Positions 26,056 through 33,130 of a stretch of 44,787 nt of DNA are shown here, in pieces. How positions within the stretch are numbered: position 1 is the stretch's first letter; the number at the start of each line of letters is the position of its first letter. Source of the DNA: an uncultured Eubacteriales bacterium (GTDB lineage: Bacteria > Bacillota > Clostridia > Christensenellales > Aristaeellaceae); contig CACWLP010000013.1 of the NCBI GenBank assembly GCA_902761755.1, positions 1 to 44,787 of the forward strand, in the 5' to 3' direction. Both the position numbers and the translations under genes were made by a program. The notes below the pieces were generated by a model. That model was not told the origin of the DNA, searched no databases, and worked only from the letters and a program-made list of their open reading frames with translations.

Positions 26056-27534
26056 TCAGATTTCCTGCTTGGAAGCTACCTTGTCGAAAAGCGCGGTCAC
26101 CTCCTGATCGGGGGCTTTGTCCAGCCAGGAGAAGATCAGTGCCGCGGCGAAGCCCATGATGAAGCCCGGGACGATCTCGTACAGCTCGGTGTAGCCCATG
26201 AAGATGAGCCACAGGATGTCCACCGCCGCGCCGATGACGATGCCCGCGGCAGCGCCCTTGAAGGTGAGCCGCCGCCAGAACAGGGACAGCAGGATCACCG
26301 GGCCGAAGGCCGCGCCGAACACGCCCCAGGCGTTTTCTACCAGATCCATGATGGTGCCGCTGTCCGGGTTCAGGGCAATGAACAGCGCCACCAGGGCGAT
26401 GACCACCACCACCAGCCGGCCGATCCAGAACATTTCTCTGTCGTTGACCTTGTTCTTGCGGATGATGGGCTTGTATACGTCACTGGCAAAGGCGGAGGCG
26501 CTGGCCAGCAGCTGGCTGTCCGCCGTGGACATGGAAGCCGCCAGGATTGCGGAGAGCAGGATGCCGCTGATGGCCGGAGGGAAGATATAGTGTACCATCT
26601 GAATGAACACGTTTTCTGCTTCCTTCTTGGTGGCAAACACCAGGTTGGGATAGTCGGGATTGGCAGCGATCATCCTGCCGATGATGCCGGCGGCCACGGC
26701 GAAGCCCAGGATCAGGATGGTCCAGGAAATGCCGATGGTGGCGCTGCGCTTGATATCTTTATCCGAACGCACGGACATGAAGCGGATGATGATGTGGGGC
26801 ATGCCGAAATAGCCCAGGCCCCAACCCAGGCCGGAAGCGATATCCTTCCAGTTGGTTATCAGGTTCCAGTAGCCATCCTGGGTGATGGTGGCAGTGCTTT
26901 CCCCGGCGTTCACCACGCCCAGGGCGAAGATGGGGGCAATGAGCAGCGCGCCCAGCATCAGCATGCCCTGGAAAAAGTCCGTCCAGCAGACGGCGGAGAA
27001 GCCGCCCAGGAAGGTGTAGGAAATGATGACGGCCGCAGCGATGAGCATGCCCCATTGCGCCTCCAGGCCGAGCACTTTGGTGAACAGCGTGCTGCACGCT
27101 TTGATGCTGCTGGCGGCGTAAAGGGTGTAAGCCACCAGAAAAATCACCGCGCAGATGACCTGCATGACCTTGCTCTGAGAAAGGAAACGGTTGGTCAGGT
27201 ACTGGGGGATGGTGATGGAATCCTTGGCGGCGATGGAATAGCGGCGCAGGCGCTTGGCCTCGAAGATCCAGCTCAGGGTGTAGCCGATGGCCAGGCCGAT
27301 GGCGATCCATACCTTTCCGATGCCGTAGAAATAGATCGACCCGGGCAGGCCCATCAACACCCATGCGCTCATGTCCGACGCGCCGGCGGACAGGGCCGAT
27401 ACCCAGGGGCCCATTTTACGCCCGCCCAGGAAGTATTCCTTTTCGCCGCCGCTGCGGGTTTTCATGTAGAAATAGATGCCGATGCCCAGCATGAAGAACA
27501 GATACAGGATGAATACGATCAGTTCCGTGTTCAA
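26056..27534 (-). CDS. putP: Sodium:solute symporter, PutP-like
   Basis: A 492-residue transporter with about 13 helices of the SSS family. KEYFLGGRKMGPWVSALSAG and ASDMSAWVLMGLPGSIYFYG match the sodium and substrate sites of PutP sodium/proline symporters. The start is a TTG at 27534 (LNTELIVF) because AAAGGAG lies 9 nt upstream; the in-frame ATG at 27570 lies upstream of that ribosome site. It has its own promoter at 27626-27598 and a terminator at 26017-26044, so it is monocistronic. Proline is the likely substrate, but other SSS solutes are possible. It lies next to the arginine operon and is transcribed away from it. Confidence 0.9.
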   Translation of the reverse strand: MNTELIVFILYLFFMLGIGIYFYMKTRSGGEKEYFLGGRKMGPWVSALSAGASDMSAWVLMGLPGSIYFYGIGKVWIAIGLAIGYTLSWIFEAKRLRRYSIAAKDSITIPQYLTNRFLSQSKVMQVICAVIFLVAYTLYAASSIKACSTLFTKVLGLEAQWGMLIAAAVIISYTFLGGFSAVCWTDFFQGMLMLGALLIAPIFALGVVNAGESTATITQDGYWNLITNWKDIASGLGWGLGYFGMPHIIIRFMSVRSDKDIKRSATIGISWTILILGFAVAAGIIGRMIAANPDYPNLVFATKKEAENVFIQMVHYIFPPAISGILLSAILAASMSTADSQLLASASAFASDVYKPIIRKNKVNDREMFWIGRLVVVVIALVALFIALNPDSGTIMDLVENAWGVFGAAFGPVILLSLFWRRLTFKGAAAGIVIGAAVDILWLIFMGYTELYEIVPGFIMGFAAALIFSWLDKAPDQEVTALFDKVASKQEI

Positions 27535-27597
27535 GAAAGCTCGCTCCTTTCTGTGGGGACGGCAGGGCAATCGGCCCGCCGCCGGATGAACGATATA

Positions 27598-27626
27598 ATT
27601 TTACAGGATCATGCAAAAAAATACAA
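27598..27626 (-). promoter_or_regulatory. Candidate promoter of the putP-like gene
   Basis: On the minus strand, TTGTAT (27626-27621) and TAAAAT (27603-27598) are 17 bp apart, about 64 nt before the TTG start. The -35 box is weak. Confidence 0.5.
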
Positions 27627-27744
27627 GATTGAAAAGGACGGCGCACTGTTTTTTTTCGGTACGGAATGCCGCTTGGGCAGGATTGCCATTAAGAAATGAA
27701 GAAAAAGGAACGGCCCCTTCCGGAAAGTTTTTCGGATCCACCGC

Positions 27745-27773
27745 TTGACAAACGCGGATCGGGGCAGTATAAT
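27745..27773 (+). promoter_or_regulatory. Consensus sigma-A promoter of the arg operon
   Basis: TTGACA 27745-27750 and TATAAT 27768-27773, both exact, with the ideal 17-bp spacing. The start is expected near 27780. A perfect promoter usually implies repressor control, which fits the palindrome immediately downstream. Confidence 0.92.
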
Positions 27774-27781
27774 TTCTGCAT

Positions 27782-27805
27782 ATTCATGCACAATAACGCA
27801 TGAAT
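27782..27805 (+). promoter_or_regulatory. ArgR-like operator palindrome
   Basis: ATTCATGC 27782-27789 and GCATGAAT 27798-27805 form a perfect 8-bp inverted repeat with an 8-nt spacer at the expected transcription start. The CATGAATA halves match the left half of the Bacillus ArgR/AhrC ARG box. Position and gene content support arginine-dependent repression. The spacing differs from the usual ARG box, so the protein is inferred. Confidence 0.6.
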
Positions 27806-27835
27806 ACAATCCCAAAGAACAGACGGAGGGCGGCT

Positions 27836-28771
27836 ATGAAGCGGGTATTCATCGACGGGAGCGCAGGCACCACGGGCCTGAGGATCGCGGAAAGGCTGGC
27901 GGCACGGGCGGATCTGGCATTGATCCGGCTGCCGGAGGTGCTGCGCAAGGACCCCGCCGCCCGGAAGGACGCCCTGAATACGGCGGATGCCGCGTTCCTG
28001 TGCCTGCCCGACGACGCGGCCCGGGAAGCCGCGGCCATGGTGGAAAACGAAAGCACGGTGGTGATCGATACCTCCACCGCCCACCGCACCGCAGCGGGCT
28101 GGACTTACGGCTTTCCCGAATTGACCGGGCAGAGAGAGAAGCTCCGCTCGGCGAAGCGCATCGCCAATCCGGGCTGCCACGCCACGGGCTTCATTTCTCT
28201 GATCGCGCCGCTGACGGAGGCGGGGATCCTTCCCGCCGGCGCGCTGCTTTCCTGCTTTTCCCTGACGGGGTATTCCGGCGGGGGCAAGAAAATGATCGCG
28301 GAATACGAATCGGAGGGCCGGGACGCGCTGCTGGACGCCCCCCGCCAGTACGGCCTGGGGCAGACCCACAAGCATCTGCCTGAAATGAAAAAGCTGTGCG
28401 GGCTGGAAAATGCGCCGGTTTTCTGCCCCATCGTGGCGCCGTATTACGCGGGCATGGAAGTGACGGTGCCCCTGTTCCGGGAGCAGATCAATTCCGGGAT
28501 GGAGGAGATCCGGGAGGTTTACAGAAATTATTACCGGACCGGCCTGGTGCACTTCATCGACAGCCCGGCGGAGGGAGGCTTCCTGTCCGCGGGGGCGTAC
28601 GCGGGGCGGGACGATCTGGAAATCACCGTGGCCGGAAATGAGGACCGCCTATTGCTGATCAGCCGGTTCGACAACCTGGGCAAGGGCGCCAGCGGCGCGG
28701 CCATCCAGAATATGAACCTCGCTCTGGGCATGGAAGAAACCGGAGGGCTGGTGATGGGAAATGGCGTCTGA
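27836..28771 (+). CDS. argC: N-acetyl-gamma-glutamyl-phosphate reductase
   Basis: A 311-residue NADPH enzyme, the third step of acetylated ornithine synthesis. It is the shorter ArgC type. It has an N-terminal nucleotide loop DGSAGTTG and the catalytic cysteine C114 in IANPGCHATGF. GGAGGG lies 5 nt before the ATG at 27836; an ATG at 27800 is within the operator palindrome and has no ribosome site. First gene of argC-GNAT-argJ-argB-argD; its end overlaps the next gene by 11 nt. Confidence 0.94.
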   Translation: MKRVFIDGSAGTTGLRIAERLAARADLALIRLPEVLRKDPAARKDALNTADAAFLCLPDDAAREAAAMVENESTVVIDTSTAHRTAAGWTYGFPELTGQREKLRSAKRIANPGCHATGFISLIAPLTEAGILPAGALLSCFSLTGYSGGGKKMIAEYESEGRDALLDAPRQYGLGQTHKHLPEMKKLCGLENAPVFCPIVAPYYAGMEVTVPLFREQINSGMEEIREVYRNYYRTGLVHFIDSPAEGGFLSAGAYAGRDDLEITVAGNEDRLLLISRFDNLGKGASGAAIQNMNLALGMEETGGLVMGNGV

Positions 28772-29225
28772 GGTGAAGATCGACCCCATGACCGTTGCGG
28801 ATTACGACGAGGTGCGCGCTCTGTGGATGACCATCCGGGGCTTCGGCATCCGGGCGCTGGACGATTCAAGGGAGGATATCGCGCGCTTCATCGGCCGCAA
28901 TCCCACTACCAGCGTGGTGGCCCGGGCGGACGGGAAGATCGTGGGCTCCATCCTCTGCGGGTCCGACGGGCGGCAGGGGGCGCTGTACCACGTGTGCGTG
29001 GCCCGGGAATACCGCAGGCAGGGCATCGGCACCCGGATGGTGGGTTACTGCATGCAGCGCCTGCGGGATATGGGGATCAACAAAGTGGGGCTCATCGCCT
29101 TCACCCGCAACGACGTGGGCAACGCGTTCTGGAAGCAGATCGGGTGGAAGCAGTCCGACGTGAATTATTATGAATTCGTGCTGAATGAGAAAAACATCAC
29201 GCGCTTTATCGGGGAGGATCAGTAA
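28761..29225 (+). CDS. GNAT acetyltransferase inside the arg operon
   Basis: A 154-residue GNAT. The acetyl-CoA loop is CVAREYRRQGIGTRMVGYCM, after strand 4 (GALYHV); NDVGNAFWKQIGWKQ is the C-terminal signature. It overlaps argC by 11 nt and precedes argJ by one base, so it belongs to the operon. It could be a short N-acetylglutamate synthase priming the pathway, or acetylate something else. ArgJ in many bacteria makes acetylglutamate itself, so the need for it is not proven. No amino-acid kinase domain, unlike classical ArgA. Start ATG 28761 is chosen; a GTG at 28773 lacks a ribosome site. Confidence 0.82.
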   Translation: MASEVKIDPMTVADYDEVRALWMTIRGFGIRALDDSREDIARFIGRNPTTSVVARADGKIVGSILCGSDGRQGALYHVCVAREYRRQGIGTRMVGYCMQRLRDMGINKVGLIAFTRNDVGNAFWKQIGWKQSDVNYYEFVLNEKNITRFIGEDQ

Positions 29226-29226
29226 C

Positions 29227-30465
29227 ATGCGGAAGATTCCGGGGGGCGTAACGGCGGCGAAGGGCTTTTCGGCGGCCTGCTGCGCCGCGGGCATCAAGTA
29301 TCAGGGCCGGACGGATATGGCCATGATCACAAGCGATTCGGACTGCGCCGTGGCGGGCACCTTTACCACGAATCTGGTAAAGGCCGCGCCGGTGGTGTGG
29401 GATCAAAAGATCGTGTATGAAGAAAAGAAGGCCCGGGCGGTGGTGGTAAACGCCGGTATCGCCAACGCGGCCACGGGGAAGGAAGGCATGCGGCTCTGCC
29501 AGCAGACGGCGGCATTTACCGGGAAAGCCCTGGGGATCCCGGAAAGCCGGGTGCTGCTGGGCTCCACCGGGGTCATCGGCCCCCAGATCCCTCTGGACCG
29601 GATCACCGCCGGGGTGGCCGCCATGAAGGAGACGCTGTCTTCTTCCCTGGAAGCCGGCACCGCCGCCAGCCGCGCCATTATGACCACCGATACCGTGAAC
29701 AAGGAATTCGCCGTGGAATTTGATCTGCCCGGGGCGGACGGCAGCGTTCCGGTGCGTCTGGGGGGCATGAGCAAGGGCAGCGGCATGATCCATCCCAATA
29801 TGTGCACCATGCTGGGCTATCTCACCACGGACTGCGCCATCGACCAGGCCCTGCTGCAGAAAGCGCTGAAAGCCGCTGTGCAGGATACTTTCAACATGAT
29901 TTCCGTGGACGGGGACACCAGCACCAACGACACCCTGCTGTTGCTGGCCAACGGGCAGGCGGGGAATACGCCCATCACCCAGGAGGACGAAAGCTACGCC
30001 GCGTTCTGCGAGGCGCTGTTTTCCGTCTGCCGGGATCTGGCGGTGAAAATGGCCGGCGACGGGGAAGGGGCCACCCGCCTGATGGAAATGCGGGTATACA
30101 ACGCGGATACCAAGGACCACGCCCGGACCCTGGCCAAATCGGTGATTGCATCCAGCCTGGTGAAAGCCATGGTGTTCGGCAGGGACGCCAACTGCGGGCG
30201 CATCCTGTGCGCCCTGGGATACGCCGGGGCGCCCTTTGATCCGGAAAAAATCGAGGTGTATCTCCATGGGGAAAACGGGGATACCCTCACGTTCTACGAT
30301 AACGGCTGCGTGCTGCCCTTCGATGAGGAAAAGGCGCTGGAGATGCTCTCCGGCACCGCGGTGCGCTTTTCCTGCAATCTGAACATGGGCAAAGAGGAAG
30401 CCACCGCCTGGGGCTGCGATCTGACCTACGATTATGTGAAGATCAACGGGGATTACCGGTCGTAA
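29227..30465 (+). CDS. argJ: Glutamate N-acetyltransferase/ornithine acetyltransferase
   Basis: A 412-residue Ntn-type enzyme that moves acetyl from N-acetylornithine to glutamate, and in bifunctional forms uses acetyl-CoA. It self-cleaves into two chains before a catalytic threonine. Here that site is GSGMIHPNMCTMLGY with T194; the residue before it is cysteine rather than the usual alanine. The N-terminal GGVTAAKGFSAACCAAGIK and C-terminal NLNMGKEEATAWGCDLTYDY are typical. GGAGG at 29213-29217 supports ATG 29227. Mono- or bifunctionality cannot be read from sequence. Confidence 0.94.
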   Translation: MRKIPGGVTAAKGFSAACCAAGIKYQGRTDMAMITSDSDCAVAGTFTTNLVKAAPVVWDQKIVYEEKKARAVVVNAGIANAATGKEGMRLCQQTAAFTGKALGIPESRVLLGSTGVIGPQIPLDRITAGVAAMKETLSSSLEAGTAASRAIMTTDTVNKEFAVEFDLPGADGSVPVRLGGMSKGSGMIHPNMCTMLGYLTTDCAIDQALLQKALKAAVQDTFNMISVDGDTSTNDTLLLLANGQAGNTPITQEDESYAAFCEALFSVCRDLAVKMAGDGEGATRLMEMRVYNADTKDHARTLAKSVIASSLVKAMVFGRDANCGRILCALGYAGAPFDPEKIEVYLHGENGDTLTFYDNGCVLPFDEEKALEMLSGTAVRFSCNLNMGKEEATAWGCDLTYDYVKINGDYRS

Positions 30466-30534
30466 TTTCCATTGGTTTCCCCATGATGGAGCTGTGATCG
30501 CCCGGGAGCGTTGACACGATCATAGAGATCGGGT

Positions 30535-30615
30535 CCAGGGGGCTGGCCCCCTGGTTCAGGGGTTCGGGGGCTGAAGAAGCCCCCGAGAGGGGTTTGGGGG
30601 CTGAAGAAGCCCCCG
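30535..30615. repeat. Intercistronic palindromic repeats between argJ and argB
   Basis: The 176-nt gap between argJ and argB contains an 8-bp hairpin (30535-30542 with 30547-30554). Two copies of GGGGGCTGAAGAAGCCCCCG (30566-30585 and 30596-30615) follow, repeated at a 30-nt step, each able to form its own GGGGGCT/AGCCCCC-type hairpin. No T-tract follows. It looks like a dispersed extragenic palindromic element that may adjust argJ/argB transcript stability. No promoter is seen. Confidence 0.75.
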
Positions 30616-30641
30616 GAAGAGAAAGGAAGGGTATTGATCAA

Positions 30642-31511
30642 ATGGAAACGTCCTTTTCCAACGCCCAGCGGGCGGAGGTGCTGACCCAGGCGCTGCCCTA
30701 TATCAAGCGCTACACCGGCAAGGTGGTGGTGGTGAAATACGGGGGCAACGCCATGGTGAACGAGCAGCTCAAGCAGCAGGTGATGGAGGATATCGTGCTG
30801 CTGTGGCTGATCGGCGTCAAGATCGTGCTGGTGCACGGCGGCGGCCCGGAAATCACGGAGCTGATGGACCGGCTGGGGAAGAAGCCGGAATTTGTGGACG
30901 GGCTGCGGGTCACCGATAAGGAAACGGTGGACATCGTGCAGATGGTGCTGGCCGGAAAGGTGAACAAGACGCTGGTGAACCTGCTGGAAATGAAGGGCGG
31001 CAAGGCCATCGGCCTGTCCGGCATGGACGGGCGGCTGATCGAAGCGAAGGTGAAGGACGAAAAGCTGGGGTATGTGGGAGAAGTCACGAAGATCCACATC
31101 AAGCCCGTTACGGACCTGCTGAATAACGGCTACATCCCCGTGGTGTCCACGGTGGGGTGCGATAAATCGGGCAACGCCTACAACATCAACGGCGATACCG
31201 CCGCTGCGCACATCGCCGGCGCCCTGAACGCCGAAAGGCTGATCCTGATGACGGATATTGCCGGGATCCTGCGGGATAAAAACGACCCCGCCACCCTGAT
31301 CCCGGAGCTGACACTGCCCCAGGCGGACGAGCTAAGGCGGGAGGGCGTGATCTCCGGCGGCATGATCCCCAAGGTGGACTGCTGCGTGACGGCCATTCAC
31401 GCCGGGGTGAAAAATGCGGTCATCATGGACGGGCGGGTGCCCCATTCCATCCTGATGGAGCTATTGACCAATGAAGGCGCCGGCACCTGGATCCGGGGAG
31501 GACAGCAATGA
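30642..31511 (+). CDS. argB: Acetylglutamate kinase
   Basis: A 289-residue amino-acid kinase phosphorylating N-acetylglutamate. KVVVVKYGGNAM is the phosphate-binding strand, LVHGGGPEI the substrate loop, and GGMIPKVDCCVTAI the C-terminal lysine motif. The N-terminal helix (SFSNAQRAEVLTQALPYI) resembles the kinked helix of arginine-sensitive hexameric kinases, so feedback inhibition by arginine is plausible. AAAGGAAGG precedes the ATG at 30642. Its stop overlaps argD (ATGA). Confidence 0.95.
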   Translation: METSFSNAQRAEVLTQALPYIKRYTGKVVVVKYGGNAMVNEQLKQQVMEDIVLLWLIGVKIVLVHGGGPEITELMDRLGKKPEFVDGLRVTDKETVDIVQMVLAGKVNKTLVNLLEMKGGKAIGLSGMDGRLIEAKVKDEKLGYVGEVTKIHIKPVTDLLNNGYIPVVSTVGCDKSGNAYNINGDTAAAHIAGALNAERLILMTDIAGILRDKNDPATLIPELTLPQADELRREGVISGGMIPKVDCCVTAIHAGVKNAVIMDGRVPHSILMELLTNEGAGTWIRGGQQ

Positions 31512-32680
31512 CGATCATGGAAAAGGACGCCCAATACGTGGCGCAAACCTACAAACGGTTTCCGGTGGAGATCGTGTCGGGGAAAGGCTCCCTGGTATGG
31601 GACAGCCAGGGGAAGGAATATATCGACCTGGGCAGCGGCATCGCCGTCACGTCCTTCGGGATCGGGGATGAAGCGTGGAAACAGGCGGTAATCGATCAGC
31701 TGGGCCGGGTGCAGCACACCTCGAACCTGTATTACACTTCGCCCTGCGCGGACCTGGCGGAAATGCTGTGCAGCCGCACGGGGATGAAAAAGGTGTTCTT
31801 CTGCAATTCCGGGGCGGAGGCAAACGAATGCGCCATCAAGGCGGCCCGGAAGTACGCCCAGGACCGGTACGGCCGGGAGCGCTATACCATCATCACCCTG
31901 AAAAACAGCTTCCACGGCCGCACGCTGACCACCCTGGCTGCCACGGGCCAGGATCATTACCATGAACTCTTTCAGCCCCTGACCCCGGGCTTCGTGCACG
32001 CGGAAGCCAACAATATTGCGGAATTGACCGCCCTGACGGAAAAATATCCCACCGCGGGCATCCTGCTGGAGTGCGTGCAGGGGGAGGGCGGGGTGATCCC
32101 GCTGGAAAAGGATTACGTTCAGGCGGCGGAGAAGCTGTGCCGGGAGAAGGACATCCTGCTTCTGATCGACGAGGTACAAACCGGCAACGGCCGCACCGGG
32201 GAGCTGTACGCCTACATGCACTACGGCGTGCAGCCGGACATCGTGTCCACCGCCAAGGGCCTGGCGGGCGGGCTGCCCTTGGGGGCGGCGCTGCTGGGGG
32301 AGAAAGCAAAAGACGTGCTGGGGTACGGCGACCATGGCTCCACCTTCGGGGGAAACCCCGTCTGCTGCGCCGGGGCGCTCAGCATCCTGAGCCGGATCGA
32401 CGAAGCACTGCTCCGGGAGATCCGGGAAAAGAGCGCTTACCTGTTTGACCTGTTCACCGGCGCGCCGGGCATCCGGCAGGTGACGGGCCTGGGGCTGATG
32501 ATCGGCTTGAAAACGGAAAAGCCGGCGGCAGAGGTGGCGAATGCCTGCCGGGAGGCGGGAGTGCTGTGCCTGACGGCCAAAGACAAATTGCGCCTGCTGC
32601 CCGCGCTGAATATCCCCATGCCGCTTTTGCAGCGGGCAGGCCGGATTATTCTGGAGGTATGCGATCCGGACAAATCATAA
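31508..32680 (+). CDS. argD: Acetylornithine aminotransferase
   Basis: A 390-residue class III PLP aminotransferase making N-acetylornithine. FFCNSGAEANECAIKAAR binds the cofactor phosphate, LLLIDEVQTGNGRTG holds the PLP aspartate, and STAKGLAGG carries the Schiff-base lysine K250. It starts in a 4-nt overlap with argB; an in-frame ATG lies 9 nt further on. Last gene of the operon, with a terminator about 105 nt downstream. Confidence 0.94.
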   Translation: MTIMEKDAQYVAQTYKRFPVEIVSGKGSLVWDSQGKEYIDLGSGIAVTSFGIGDEAWKQAVIDQLGRVQHTSNLYYTSPCADLAEMLCSRTGMKKVFFCNSGAEANECAIKAARKYAQDRYGRERYTIITLKNSFHGRTLTTLAATGQDHYHELFQPLTPGFVHAEANNIAELTALTEKYPTAGILLECVQGEGGVIPLEKDYVQAAEKLCREKDILLLIDEVQTGNGRTGELYAYMHYGVQPDIVSTAKGLAGGLPLGAALLGEKAKDVLGYGDHGSTFGGNPVCCAGALSILSRIDEALLREIREKSAYLFDLFTGAPGIRQVTGLGLMIGLKTEKPAAEVANACREAGVLCLTAKDKLRLLPALNIPMPLLQRAGRIILEVCDPDKS

Positions 32681-32784
32681 CAAATTTGTGACAAATTATT
32701 GAATCTTCCTGCTCTTTGGTCTGGTAAAAACAGAATGCGGTATGCCAAAAACAGAAAACGGTGAAGCAAGCCTGCTTTTTAGAA

Positions 32785-32822
32785 AACGGATGGGAGAAAA
32801 CTTCTCATCCGTTGTCTTTTTT
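32785..32822 (+). terminator. Terminator of the arg operon
   Basis: AACGGATG 32785-32792 pairs with CATCCGTT 32806-32813, followed by GTCTTTTTT to 32822. It separates the arg operon from the giant surface gene. Confidence 0.85.
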
Positions 32823-32915
32823 GACAAAAAATAACAAGGAGATGATCGGCGGAAATGTCCGATCCGGAGCCGGATCAAAGAATGGGAAAAATTACAGGAA
32901 AGCCCAACTTATGTA

Positions 32916-32944
32916 TTGTTTTTCTGCTGTTTTTCTGGTATAAT
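32916..32944 (+). promoter_or_regulatory. Extended -10 promoter of the giant surface gene
   Basis: TATAAT 32939-32944 is preceded directly by TGG (extended -10) and by TTGTTT 32916-32921 at 17-bp spacing. The start should fall near 32951, giving a leader of about 180 nt. Confidence 0.78.
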
Positions 32945-33005
32945 TCAAATGCCAATAATATGGAAAGTCCGGTAAACGGCCTGCGGCGGAAGAAGAAGCC
33001 ACATC

Positions 33006-33035
33006 GCGTGGGGAAATCGCCCGGTTTCCCCGCGC
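33006..33035 (+). other. Stable stem-loop in the surface-gene leader
   Basis: Bases 33006-33016 pair with 33025-33035 (11 bp, one G-T) around an 8-nt loop; a second short hairpin is possible near 33043-33055. No T-tract follows, so it is not a simple terminator. I could not match the leader to a known riboswitch class. Confidence 0.5.
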
Positions 33036-33130
33036 CCGGCAACCGTTCCGGACGGAAACATGAACGTGATTTTTGCAAAAATTGTCATAACACGCCAATG
33101 TAACCGACGACGTGAATAGGAGAGAAGAAA

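Noticed and set aside
30511-30534. An internal promoter for argB from TTGACA at 30511
   Set aside because: No acceptable -10 box lies 16-19 bp downstream.
32821-32846. A second promoter from TTGACA at 32821
   Set aside because: The nearest -10-like box is only 14 bp away, and the TTGACA starts inside the terminator T-tract.
32855-33103. An 82-codon frame before the adhesin
   Set aside because: The adhesin promoter lies inside it, its ribosome site is badly spaced and it resembles nothing.
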